33,178 nt of DNA from positions 1 through 33,178 of the forward strand of contig JAFGEV010000199.1 of assembly GCA_016931385.1 (NCBI GenBank). The letters run 5' to 3'. Below the pieces are notes generated by a model, which worked only from the letters and a program-made list of their open reading frames with translations, did not search any database and was not told the DNA's origin. Both the position numbers and the translations under genes were made by a program. Origin of the DNA: Prolixibacteraceae bacterium (GTDB lineage Bacteria; Bacteroidota; Bacteroidia; Bacteroidales; Prolixibacteraceae). This document shows, in pieces, positions 7,117 through 15,514 of the stretch; within the stretch, counting starts at the first letter, position 1; the number at the start of each line of letters is the position of its first letter.

Positions 7117-9441
7117 TTACTGATTGACTACTTTAAGTTTAGCAAACTTAAGTAAAAGTTGTTTTCTTCCTGCTGTTTCAAAGAGTACTGTAGCTTTTTT
7201 GTTTGAAGCTTCTCCTTCAATGCCGGTTACCTTTCCTTTTCCAAAACGCTGATGTTCAACAATTGATCCGACAGATATTTTTTCGGGGCTGTCGGCCTCA
7301 AATGCCGGACGGGCCTGGGCTTGTTTTATGCTTGTAAACCTTGATGTGTGTGCTGGTGCTGTTTTCTGTACAGGCCTTCCCTGGTTAAAAATACCCGGTT
7401 TATTGAACTGGCTTCTTTGAGAAAACTGTTTTTCTTCAGGTTTCTGAAATAGAAAAGAAGGCATACTGTCGGTAAGGGGTGAAACAACATATTGATTATC
7501 CAGTTCGTCGATAAAACGGCTGGGTTCGCAAAAATTCAGCTGCCCCATGCTGTAACGCTGACGGGCATACGATAGCCACACGTTTTTCATGGCGCGGGTA
7601 AGGGCAACATAAAACAGCCTGCGTTCTTCCTCGAGGCTTTCGGGGGTTATCATTCCCGAAAAGTTCGACGGGAAAAGGTTTTCTTCAAGCCCAACCACGA
7701 AAACGTTTTTAAATTCGAGCCCTTTGGCCGAATGGACGGTCATTAAGGTAACACGGTTGCGGTCTTCTTTTTTATCGGTATCCTGGTCGGTTATCAGGGC
7801 AACTTCTTCCAGATAGTTTTCAAGTTTATCAGGCCGGCCTTCCTCACGTGCGCTTATCGAAAAATCCTGAATGGCATTGAGCAGCTCCTGCACATTCTCG
7901 TATTTGCTAAGGTTTTCAGGGGTTTTGTCTTTATACAATTCCTCAATTATTCCGGTTTGGCGTGCTGCTAACAAAGCAATTTCGTATGCCGAAGAATCGA
8001 TCAGTTGTTTTTTAAACTGGTTGATTAGTTGTATAAAACTGTCAATTTTGCCCAGGGTGCCTTTATTCAGGCCAGTAGGATAAGTGCCCGGGTTGCAGGC
8101 TACATCCCAAATGCCCACATAATGGGTATAAGCCTTTTGTTCGAGTTTTGTAAGGGTTGTTTGCCCGATTCCCCTGGCAGGGTAGTTGATGATCCTTTTC
8201 AGGGCTTCATTGTCGTTCGAATTTACAATAAGGCGCAGATAGGCCAACAGGTCTTTGATCTCTTTACGTTCGTAAAACGATAACCCGCCATATATACGGT
8301 AGGGTAGGTTTAATTTACGGAGTTGTTCTTCAAAAATCCTCGATTGTGAATTGGTACGGTACAATATGGCATAATCGGAAAACTGATCATGCAGGCTTAA
8401 GCGGTGTTGGTTCAGTTCATTTACAACAACTACCCCCTCTTCGTTATCGGTAAGGGCTTGAAGTATTTTAATTTTTGTGCCGGTTTCGTTTTCCGAGAAA
8501 ACTTCCTTGTGCAGCTGCCGTTTGTTTTTTCTGATCACACTGTTGGCGGCATTTACAATGTTTTGTGTCGAACGGTAATTTTGTTCAAGTTTGAAGGTCT
8601 GGAAATCCGGATAATCGTTACGGAAGGTGAGGATATTTTCAATCCTTGCTCCCCTGAATGAATAAATGCTTTGGGCATCGTCGCCTACCACACAGATGTT
8701 TTTATGTTTATCGGCAAGTTTTTTAATGATCAGGTATTGCGAGAAATTTGTGTCCTGGTACTCGTCAACGAGTATATGGGAAAACCTATCCTGGTATTTG
8801 TTTAAAATTGTGGGGTTGTTATGAAACAAAAGGTTGGTGTTCATCAGCAGGTCATCGAAATCCATAGCCCCCGACACTTTGCACCTACGGCAATATTCTT
8901 TATAAACCTCAGCAATTTTGGGCATTCTTATTGACCGGTCAAAGTCGCGTGCCTGGCTGTTTTCGGCGTAGGCATTGGCCGTTACCAGGTTGTTCTTTGC
9001 AGCCGATATCCGGTTCAGTATTACGCCCGGTTTATAGGTTTTGCTGTCGAGCTGCATATCCTTAATGATGCTTCGGACAAGGCTTTTCGAATCGGATGTG
9101 TCGTAAATGGTGTACGATGATGGGTAGCCGATTGCCTCTGATTCGGAACGGAGTATACGTGCAAAAATTGAGTGAAAAGTTCCCATCCACAAGTGACGGG
9201 CAATGTCGTTGCCAGCAATTGATGCAATACGTTCTTTCATTTCACGTGCAGCTTTGTTGGTAAACGTTAGCGCCAGTATTCGTGAAGGGGGATTACCCAA
9301 TCGTAATAGATGGGCAATACGGTAAGTGAGCACACGGGTTTTTCCCGAGCCTGCCCCTGCAATTACCAGACTGGGGCCGTTAACATTTTCAACAGCCTCG
9401 CGCTGTGCCTTGTTCAGTTCCTTCAGATAAGGATATTCCAT
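7117..9441 (-). CDS. uvrD: UvrD/PcrA-type ATP-dependent DNA helicase (SF1A, 3'-5')
   Basis: 774 residues. All superfamily 1A motifs are readable: Q motif LNKAQREAV, Walker A AGAGSGKTRV (about 28-37), Ia ALTFTNKAA, II DEYQDTN, III GDDAQSIYSFRGA, IV QNYRST, V TVHSAKGLEF, VI FYVALTRA. The C-terminal 60 residues form a Tudor-like domain (VGSIVEHQRFGKGKVTGIEG), which in PcrA contacts RNA polymerase. It unwinds DNA in nucleotide excision and mismatch repair and removes RecA or stalled transcription complexes. No AddA/RecB nuclease domain is fused. Single gene, with gaps of about 170 and 230 nt to its neighbours. Confidence 0.96.
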   Translation of the reverse strand: MEYPYLKELNKAQREAVENVNGPSLVIAGAGSGKTRVLTYRIAHLLRLGNPPSRILALTFTNKAAREMKERIASIAGNDIARHLWMGTFHSIFARILRSESEAIGYPSSYTIYDTSDSKSLVRSIIKDMQLDSKTYKPGVILNRISAAKNNLVTANAYAENSQARDFDRSIRMPKIAEVYKEYCRRCKVSGAMDFDDLLMNTNLLFHNNPTILNKYQDRFSHILVDEYQDTNFSQYLIIKKLADKHKNICVVGDDAQSIYSFRGARIENILTFRNDYPDFQTFKLEQNYRSTQNIVNAANSVIRKNKRQLHKEVFSENETGTKIKILQALTDNEEGVVVVNELNQHRLSLHDQFSDYAILYRTNSQSRIFEEQLRKLNLPYRIYGGLSFYERKEIKDLLAYLRLIVNSNDNEALKRIINYPARGIGQTTLTKLEQKAYTHYVGIWDVACNPGTYPTGLNKGTLGKIDSFIQLINQFKKQLIDSSAYEIALLAARQTGIIEELYKDKTPENLSKYENVQELLNAIQDFSISAREEGRPDKLENYLEEVALITDQDTDKKEDRNRVTLMTVHSAKGLEFKNVFVVGLEENLFPSNFSGMITPESLEEERRLFYVALTRAMKNVWLSYARQRYSMGQLNFCEPSRFIDELDNQYVVSPLTDSMPSFLFQKPEEKQFSQRSQFNKPGIFNQGRPVQKTAPAHTSRFTSIKQAQARPAFEADSPEKISVGSIVEHQRFGKGKVTGIEGEASNKKATVLFETAGRKQLLLKFAKLKVVNQ

Positions 9442-9671
9442 AATCTTTAAAAAAGAAGTTAAAATTTAGCATTATTTCGGGGAACGTAAAAACCTGAAAT
9501 AACAATTTGAATCCAAAAATAACAGATGTTGAATGAAACGCTGTCGAATACCGATAAAATTTTAAATTTGTACACAACTTGTCATTTTTGTTGTCCCAAT
9601 GAAAATTCTGTGAATTTTCAGGGATAATATCATTCAGGCTGGTACAATTTTTTGAGTTTTGTTTAGTTTAT

Positions 9672-11054
9672 TTGAATAGAAAAAAATACAATATGGCCTT
9701 TTGGAAGTTTTCTCTTTTTATAACTGCATTTCTTTTGGGTATGCTTTTTCACCTGAATGGCAGGGGACAGGCAATTGATGCGCCAAATGCCGATTATTCC
9801 AAAGCAACTAATTACTTCAGCACAATCGACAACGATTCAGTGTATGTTTTTTGCATATATCCCGACGACGATCCTAACGGTTCGTTAAGGGCATTATCAG
9901 TTTCAGGGTACAATTCAACGTTCACATGGGAAGTTTACGATACCCTAAGCGCTGGTTTTGTTCCATACACGGGCAGTCTGTCAGAAGATACACTTAAGTC
10001 AAGCATAAGCAGGCTTTCCGATGGTTTGTACCGTGTAACGATTGACGACGGCAACACTGTCTTTGAAGAACAGGCCTGGGTTATCAACAGCTGGGTTAGA
10101 ATTACCAAAACCGAAATCCCCGACACCCTCTCAACCTGCGAAGGTTTCCAGATTTATGCCGATTATGAAATGAAAGACCTGAATTATTACGACCCCAACA
10201 CAAATGAACGCATCACGTTACGAAATCCTGAAAAGAAAGATTATGTTTCAATCAGGTGGTACCAGGAAAACAACTGGGTGTATTCACAACTGAACCCTTA
10301 TGTAACGCCTGCTATTCCAAGCGACAACCTGATAGATTTCAGGCTCGAGATTACTGATGAATTTGGGTGCATGGCCGAGCAAACGGTTCAGTACGATTCG
10401 AAAGTAACCGATGCCGTTTTTGAAGACCCCGATCCCATGGAAGGTGAAGCTGTTTTGGAAGTTACTTTTACAAACAGTTCCATAAACTGGGATTCGACAA
10501 TATGGTTCTTTTATAAAGATGATAACATTATCAAAAAAGAAATTGAAGAGAAAGCCGAAAAAGGCGATGATGAACCTGTAGATAGTATTGATTTTATTTT
10601 GTACGATGAATCACCGGTTTATGAGTATGAACGAACGGGCGATTATCGGATAAAACTGGTTACTGTTAAGGTGAATCCCACAACAGGAAACTGTTACGAT
10701 ACCATGTACATGGCTGCCGGTGAGTTTATTAAAGTAGATACTTCGCTGGTACAGGCACCTAATTTTTTCACCCCTAACGGCGATGGGGTAAACGATGTAT
10801 TTGTTGTGAAATCGCAGTCGCTAAAAAGTATGACCATTAAGATATACAACCGCTGGGGCGGGCTTGTACATTCGTGGAAATATGACAATATACGCTCGAA
10901 GGATTATACCTATGAGCATTCGGTATGGGATGGAAGAATTAATGGCGGGGGAATGGCTACACCCGGGGTATATTTCTATATTGTCAATGCCGTGGGTAGG
11001 GATGACAAGCGTAGGAATCAAAAAGGTTTTATTCATCTTTTTCGAAATAAATAA
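9672..11054 (+). CDS. T9SS-exported protein with type B (gliding-motility-associated) C-terminal domain
   Basis: 460 residues; a start at 9693 (MAFWKF) is equally possible. The signal peptide ends about ...HLNGRGQ. The middle region has Ig/PKD-like beta structure: WYQENNWVYSQ, and LEVTFTNSSINWDSTIWFF, which resembles the start of a PKD domain. From residue 362 it carries the T9SS type B signature: APNFFTPNGDGVNDVF, then IYNRWGGLVHSW, VWDG, PGVYFYIVNA and GFIHLF. The protein should cross the outer membrane by T9SS and stay at the surface or in the medium. It is alone in orientation: divergent from uvrD, convergent with the small Cys-rich ORF. No enzymatic domain is visible. Confidence 0.92.
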   Translation: MNRKKYNMAFWKFSLFITAFLLGMLFHLNGRGQAIDAPNADYSKATNYFSTIDNDSVYVFCIYPDDDPNGSLRALSVSGYNSTFTWEVYDTLSAGFVPYTGSLSEDTLKSSISRLSDGLYRVTIDDGNTVFEEQAWVINSWVRITKTEIPDTLSTCEGFQIYADYEMKDLNYYDPNTNERITLRNPEKKDYVSIRWYQENNWVYSQLNPYVTPAIPSDNLIDFRLEITDEFGCMAEQTVQYDSKVTDAVFEDPDPMEGEAVLEVTFTNSSINWDSTIWFFYKDDNIIKKEIEEKAEKGDDEPVDSIDFILYDESPVYEYERTGDYRIKLVTVKVNPTTGNCYDTMYMAAGEFIKVDTSLVQAPNFFTPNGDGVNDVFVVKSQSLKSMTIKIYNRWGGLVHSWKYDNIRSKDYTYEHSVWDGRINGGGMATPGVYFYIVNAVGRDDKRRNQKGFIHLFRNK

Positions 11055-11134
11055 TTCAGTTATTCAAATCATTCCAGCCTTTGTTTGATCCCGAAATATT
11101 CAGGCACAAGAGGCTGGCTGTTAACTCAGCTCAT

Positions 11135-11356
11135 TCAAAATTCAACCGGGCTTTCAACCTCAGGAAACCTTTTTTTCAAAAGCTCAGAAAAATCTTTATG
11201 AATATTGAAACGTTCGTGGTTATGTGCAATAAGAGAAGCATGTTTGCTGTTTATTTCCAGAAAACAATCTTCACCACTTAATGCAACACAACCGTTAATG
11301 TAATAAAAGAAACATTTGTTGCATTTACCGTAACAGGCTGGCAACACTTTTTTCAT
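11135..11356 (-). CDS. Small cysteine-rich protein, hypothetical
   Basis: 73 residues from ATG at 11356 (MKKVLPACYGKCNKC); the frame is open to an ATG at 11410. Cys pattern is C-x3-C-x2-C-x7-C-x7-C in the first 31 residues, suited to a metal site or Fe-S cluster, followed by a helical charged tail (HERFNIHKDFSELLKKRF). The residue mix looks coding, and a stop-free frame with five ordered Cys is unlikely by chance, but I do not recognise a family. Upstream on the same strand lies a strong terminator (11438-11470), so transcription from further right would have to read through it. Confidence 0.45.
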   Translation of the reverse strand: MKKVLPACYGKCNKCFFYYINGCVALSGEDCFLEINSKHASLIAHNHERFNIHKDFSELLKKRFPEVESPVEF

Positions 11357-11437
11357 TTGATCAATAATTACAAGAGGAAAGAGCCTTTTCAGACCCGCTC
11401 CCCTTTTCATTGTTTTTATATAAAATCCCTAAAAGCC

Positions 11438-11470
11438 AAAAAAAAAGGTGCAGTTTAAGTTACTGCACCT
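11438..11470 (-). terminator. Strong minus-strand intrinsic terminator
   Basis: AGGTGCAGT (11446-11454) pairs with ACTGCACCT (11462-11470) around a 7-nt loop; on the minus strand the stem runs into nine U (11438-11446). A second 7-bp hairpin, ACAGTTA/TAACTGT at 11481-11496, lies just upstream. No protein gene ends here on the minus strand, so it implies a short non-coding transcript coming from the right, or an attenuator 80 nt before the small Cys-rich gene. Confidence 0.7.
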
Positions 11471-11499
11471 AAACAAAAACACAGTTATTTAACTGTCTC

Positions 11500-11690
11500 C
11501 CTATTATGAACCTTTCCCCTTAAATACTCTGATCGTATGTATGGAAATAAAAAACGAACTCAACCAATCAACAAACAATAAAAAAAAACCTAACCTAAAC
11601 CAAACTAAACCTATGAAAAACAAATGATCAGGGAAAGATTCAACAAAATATTAAAGAACTTGCTTAATCTTAAAAAGAAAACCAATTTTT
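11500..11690 (+). other. Leader-like A/C-rich sequence with a four-codon ORF; no gene seen
   Basis: Reading rightwards, repeated AACC/AAAC words (CCTAACCTAAACCAAACTAA at 11589-11608) run straight into ATGAAAAACAAATGA at 11613-11627. Such A/C-rich leaders ending at ATGAAAAA resemble the 5' regions of exported-protein genes in this phylum, but the frame stops after four codons. It may be the stub of a lost gene or an RNA leader. Nothing else coding is visible in this stretch on either strand. Confidence 0.3.
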
Positions 11691-11718
11691 AAAAAGTGCA
11701 GCCAAAAGGCTGCACTTT
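11691..11718 (-). terminator. Intrinsic terminator closing the putative sigma-54 small RNA
   Basis: AAAGTGCAGCC (11693-11703) and GGCTGCACTTT (11708-11718) form an 11-bp stem with a 4-nt loop. On the minus strand the GC part is followed by five T; on the plus strand only TTT then ACCCCCC. The orientation is therefore leftward. Confidence 0.7.
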
Positions 11719-11952
11719 ACCCCCCAAACGTAGTAAAGTTAAACTTCCCTTCGAATCTCTCGCTACGTATTAACTTTACTAACTCTTCTCTACTTTCTGA
11801 CCTAAAAACAATCTAACTTCAACCTAATTTAATGAGTGAAAAGAGCTTTTTCACTACATATGAAAATTCACTATCCCCTTTTGTAGCCGAAGGCTAAATA
11901 TTTTCAAACTTGAAATGAACGTTGTCTTTTTTTTAACCTTTATCTGGTTTCG
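11691..11952 (-). ncRNA. Putative sigma-54-dependent small RNA beside its activator gene
   Basis: From the predicted start (about 11952, 12 nt past the -12 element) to the terminator is about 260 nt on the minus strand. It contains a 5-bp TAGCC/GGCTA hairpin (11884-11896), an 8-bp AGTGAAAA/TTTTCACT hairpin (11835-11855), a perfect 12-bp stem TAGTAAAGTTAA/TTAACTTTACTA (11731-11742 with 11770-11781) with an alternative ACGTAG/CTACGT pairing, a G6 run (11720-11725) and then the terminator. The only ATG is followed at once by TAG, so it is not a protein gene. The family is unknown to me. The evidence is promoter plus structure plus terminator; expression is inferred. Confidence 0.45.
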
Positions 11953-11962
11953 ACAGATACAT

Positions 11963-11978
11963 TACAATGCTTGTGCCA
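11963..11978 (-). promoter_or_regulatory. Candidate sigma-54 (-24/-12) promoter, leftward
   Basis: Minus strand reads TGGCAC, five bases, TTGTA. The -24 element matches the sigma-54 consensus TGGCAC exactly and the spacing is exact; the -12 element is TTGT in place of TTGC. It faces away from the sigma-54 activator gene, whose start is 167 nt to the right. Confidence 0.5.
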
Positions 11979-12032
11979 TTTTTTTAATCCACAATAAATT
12001 AGTAGTTTATGTAATTTTTTATGACTCTAATA

Positions 12033-12049
12033 TGTCTCATTTTGGGACA
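12033..12049. promoter_or_regulatory. Inverted repeat, candidate activator-binding site (UAS)
   Basis: TGTCTC and GGGACA flank 5 bases, a palindrome with one mismatch. A further TTGGGAC half-site lies at 12062-12068. The sites lie about 80-115 nt upstream of the predicted small-RNA start, a usual range for NtrC-family enhancer sites, and about 95 nt before the regulator ATG, so they could also autoregulate that gene. Confidence 0.4.
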
Positions 12050-12144
12050 ATCTACTCAGAATTGGGACGTCATTGTATGGAAATTCCAAAAAAACTGCTT
12101 ACCTTGTTTTAACAATTGCTGAACACATTTATAATCAAGCAGAG

Positions 12145-13500
12145 ATGGCCAGGAAGAAGTACAAGATTTTTATTGTTGACGATAACAACATGTTTTTAAA
12201 AGTGTTGTATAAGTTTATATCAATGGATGAGACGTACGATGTCCATTCATTTTCAACTGCCCGCGAATTTCTGGAACACCTCAGCGAGAAGCCTGACATT
12301 GTTTCACTTGATTATACATTACCTGACGGAAACGGGAAAGACATTCTTTTAAAGATAAAGGAAATATCGCCTTTGACCCAGGTCGTTATTGTTTCGGGTC
12401 AGAACGATATAAATACGGCAATCGATTTGTTAAAGATCGGCGCTTACGATTACATTGTTAAAGGTGTTGATACACGTGAAAAAATTTTGATAGCAATCAA
12501 CAAGATCATCGAAAAAATTGAGTTGTCGGACGAAAATGCCATTTTGCGCCAGGCCATTAAGAAAGAGTACGATTTTAAAAACCTCATAAAGGGCAGCAGC
12601 AAGGCCATCGATAATGTATTTTCATTGATGGCCAGGGCAGCGCAAACCAATATTAATGTATCGGTGATTGGCGAAACGGGCACCGGAAAAGAATTGGTTG
12701 CCAAAGGCATTCATTACAATTCGAAAAGAAGCAACAAACCATTTGTTCCGGTTAACATTAGCTCAATTCCCGATACGCTTATCGAAAGCGAGCTTTTTGG
12801 TTATGAAAAAGGGGCTTTTACCGGCGCCGACGGGAGCAAGGCCGGAAAAATTGAGACTGCCGAAGGAGGTACACTTTTCCTTGACGAAATTGCCGAAATG
12901 AACCTTGCAACACAGGCAAAACTTTTACGTGTGCTTCAGGAAAGAGAGCTTACCCGCCTTGGGAGTAACAAAACCATAAAGTTCGATGTGCGTGTTATTA
13001 TTGCAACCCATCGTAACCTTACTGAACAAATTCAGAAAGGGCTGTTCCGCGAAGATTTATATTTCAGGCTTATGGGGCTGACCATCGATTTGCCGCCTTT
13101 GCGTGAAAGGGGGAATGATTGCCTGTTGCTTGCACAACACTTCGTCAATGAATTTTGCGACGACAATAAAATGCCCCGGAAAAAAATATCGGAGGAAGCC
13201 CAAAACAAACTGAAAACCTATTCTTATCCCGGAAATGTCCGCGAACTGAAGGCCCTGATGGAACTTGCCTGCGTACTGGCCGACGGGAATATCATTGACC
13301 CCGTTCATTTAAACATCAACCCGCTGAATGTGAAACAAAACCTGCTGGCACAGGAAAAAACGCTTCAGGAATACAACGAAGAGATCATATTCTATTTTGT
13401 CAATAAATATAAAAACGTACGTGAGGCTGCCCGCAGGCTTGGCGTGGGCAAATCGACCATATACCGTTATATGAACGAGAAGGAAAATGGTGAAAGCTAG
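12145..13500 (+). CDS. NtrC-family sigma-54-dependent response regulator
   Basis: 451 residues from ATG at 12145 (MARKKYKIFIVDDN); 24 more upstream codons are open but do not resemble the family. The receiver domain (about 1-120) keeps acidic Asp12-Asp13, phospho-acceptor Asp56 (SLDYTLPDG), Ser84 and Lys106. The AAA+ domain has Walker A GETGTGKE, the sigma-54 contact loop GAFTGA (GYEKGAFTGADG) intact, and Walker B GGTLFLDEIAEM. The C-terminal Fis-type helix-turn-helix is VREAARRLGVGKSTIYRYM. It should bind enhancer DNA and activate sigma-54 RNA polymerase when phosphorylated. No sensor kinase is adjacent, so its partner lies elsewhere. Confidence 0.95.
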   Translation: MARKKYKIFIVDDNNMFLKVLYKFISMDETYDVHSFSTAREFLEHLSEKPDIVSLDYTLPDGNGKDILLKIKEISPLTQVVIVSGQNDINTAIDLLKIGAYDYIVKGVDTREKILIAINKIIEKIELSDENAILRQAIKKEYDFKNLIKGSSKAIDNVFSLMARAAQTNINVSVIGETGTGKELVAKGIHYNSKRSNKPFVPVNISSIPDTLIESELFGYEKGAFTGADGSKAGKIETAEGGTLFLDEIAEMNLATQAKLLRVLQERELTRLGSNKTIKFDVRVIIATHRNLTEQIQKGLFREDLYFRLMGLTIDLPPLRERGNDCLLLAQHFVNEFCDDNKMPRKKISEEAQNKLKTYSYPGNVRELKALMELACVLADGNIIDPVHLNINPLNVKQNLLAQEKTLQEYNEEIIFYFVNKYKNVREAARRLGVGKSTIYRYMNEKENGES

Positions 13501-13536
13501 ATAATCTAATCCGCAGAATGTTTTCAGATTGATATA

Positions 13537-15503
13537 CTATCTTTCAATTATAAATTCTGTTTGACCGATATTTTCCCCACTCGTTATAATGACATAGTAA
13601 ATTCCTTCTTTCCAGCTACTGACATTGATCTTTATACTTTTATCAATTTTTATTTCTTTCTGGTAAAAAGGGTTACCGTTCAAATCAACAATTAAAACAG
13701 TGTATCTGTCTTTTTCCGGTTTCTCTTTAGATTGATTATTGATTGATTCATTTACTGAAAAATTTGCATCATTTGTTATAGAGCTCTCTTCGCTTTTCGA
13801 TAATATACTTATCTCAACCTCTGAACTGGCTGGATTTGGCCTTACAACAGCAGGTATATTGTTGCTTCCGCAATCTTTTACCCATAGATATTTTGAATAT
13901 TCAGCGGATTCGCCGCAAACATTTGTCCCCTTTACATAAATGTATGTGCCATAGGGTAACGGCCCGTCAATTGTTTGAAAATGGACTTCAGAACCTGAAC
14001 TGTTATAGTCAATGTAATTGTGTGTACCCCTCCATTCATAATGCACACCGGACAAACTGGAATTTGCTGCATAAACTGTTGCAATTACCTCCTGGTTTAA
14101 ACAGGGGAATAAGGATAGAAGTATATGTTGTAAGGTTTCTTTGGGCTGCCCACCCAAACCGTTTTCTTTCCCAAAGGTATTGGCGTTCCTCCCGATACAG
14201 AAACGGAAGCTTCCACCCAGCCACTGCCTGAACTGTTGGCTCTGAATACGCAAGGATTGGCATAGGAAGAGCTTACCCGGGTAAGGTTAGAACTAGACTT
14301 CCACGAAACAGTTGAACCCGATGGAAGGTTGCTGACCCGAAAAGAACTCCCGGAATAACAAACCAGTGAGGGGCCTGACAACTCAGGTACATTGGTAACC
14401 GTTATTTCTTTTGAACGGCTGATTTGTTGCCCATCAACAAAGGTTAATGTGGCGGTTATTGTGCCACCGTTTGCTCCGTTTGGATGTACAGTAATCTCGT
14501 TTGTTGAACTATTTCCTGACCAACCATTAGGTATGCTCCAGGAGTAGCTTGCCCCTTCAATAAAAGGAACAGAAAATATTTTTGAAGAAGTATTCCCAAA
14601 TGGTAATGTTTCAGCCCCGCTAATCTCAAAATCGGGAACACGTTGCCATACTTTTACATAATCAACTTCAAAACAATTAGGGAGATATGGATCTGGAAAA
14701 CCCGGACAATCAACATTATTTAATGCAAAATTTAATATGATATTGGTAGGGACAGGGTAAAGCCAATTATTCTCGTTTGCAACAGTTGCAGAGTTACCTG
14801 AACAATTTGTAATATTGCTCCCGTTTATATTGTAATGATATACGGTATTTACTAAAATATTGTTTAAATAAAATTCAATTTTATATGGTGTCCAGATCAT
14901 TGTATAAACATAGGAAGTTTCATAAAAGAAAGGAAAGTAATTAGCTGGCCTTAACGTCCACTCTCCGGGAATCCTATCTTTATAATGAACAGAATATCTG
15001 GCGTCATCAGAAAAAACTTCCAGCATATCAATTTCACATACCTGAGCATTTCCTCCTCCATTTCCATATAACCAGAAAGCCGGCCAGAATTGCCCGCCAT
15101 AATGATATGTAGCTTTTGCTTCAAATTTCCCATAAAGAAACGATCTGTTTGATTCAATCGATCCGGAAGAATAACTCATGAGAATTTCAGTGCCACGTGG
15201 GATTCAATAATCTTCACCAGAATAACATGGACCGTAAACAGAATCTTTTTTGGCCCACAATTTTAATTTACCGTCTTCAACAACCACATTTTCCGGCAGG
15301 TAAATCTGAATTTCTTTGTTATAATTTCGTATATGGCCATATTTTATTTCCCATTTTGTATCATCCAGAAAATTAAAATCATCCAGGAAAACAAGATAAA
15401 AGGGGCCTTCATCATAACTGCAATCAGGGAGAGGTACTTGTTGTGAAAAACACTTTAAAATTGAAAACACGATCACGAACACAATAAGGATATTTTTTTT
15501 CAT
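13537..15503 (-). pseudogene. GH16 family glucanase with T9SS type A tail, broken by TGA and a frameshift
   Basis: Three pieces read as one 655-residue enzyme. 15503-15204: signal peptide (MKKNILIVFVIVFSILKCFS) and start of the GH16 fold, ending GEDY then TGA. The same frame continues eight codons later and runs to 14097 with SGSIESNRSFLYGKFEAK, the WPAFWLYG strand and the catalytic motif EIDMLE (15035-15018), then Ig/PKD-like domains. At the GGGG run 14104-14107 the frame shifts by one base, and the third piece (to 13537) supplies the rest, ending in a T9SS type A domain (LIVDLNGNPFYQKEI, GIYYVIITSG, TEFIIER). GH16 enzymes cut beta-glucans such as laminarin or related galactans. TGA most simply replaces a Trp TGG. 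Total length is one base short of a multiple of three, as expected for one deletion. Decay or sequencing error are both possible. Confidence 0.85.
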
Positions 15504-15514
15504 AGTAACAGGGT

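Noticed and set aside
9591-9599. TTGTCCCAA, exact reverse complement of the TTGGGACAA half of the putative enhancer
   Set aside because: A single 9-base half-site with no good sigma-54 promoter nearby; chance cannot be excluded.
9640-9671. TGGTAC...TTTGA as a sigma-54 promoter for the T9SS cargo gene at 9672
   Set aside because: No GC at -12 and spacing off by one; too weak.
11135-11356. Radical SAM enzyme from the CX3CX2C motif
   Set aside because: 73-91 residues are far too few for a radical SAM barrel.
11915-12112. 65-codon plus-strand frame before the response regulator
   Set aside because: A/T-rich, overlaps the promoter elements on the other strand, no recognisable protein.
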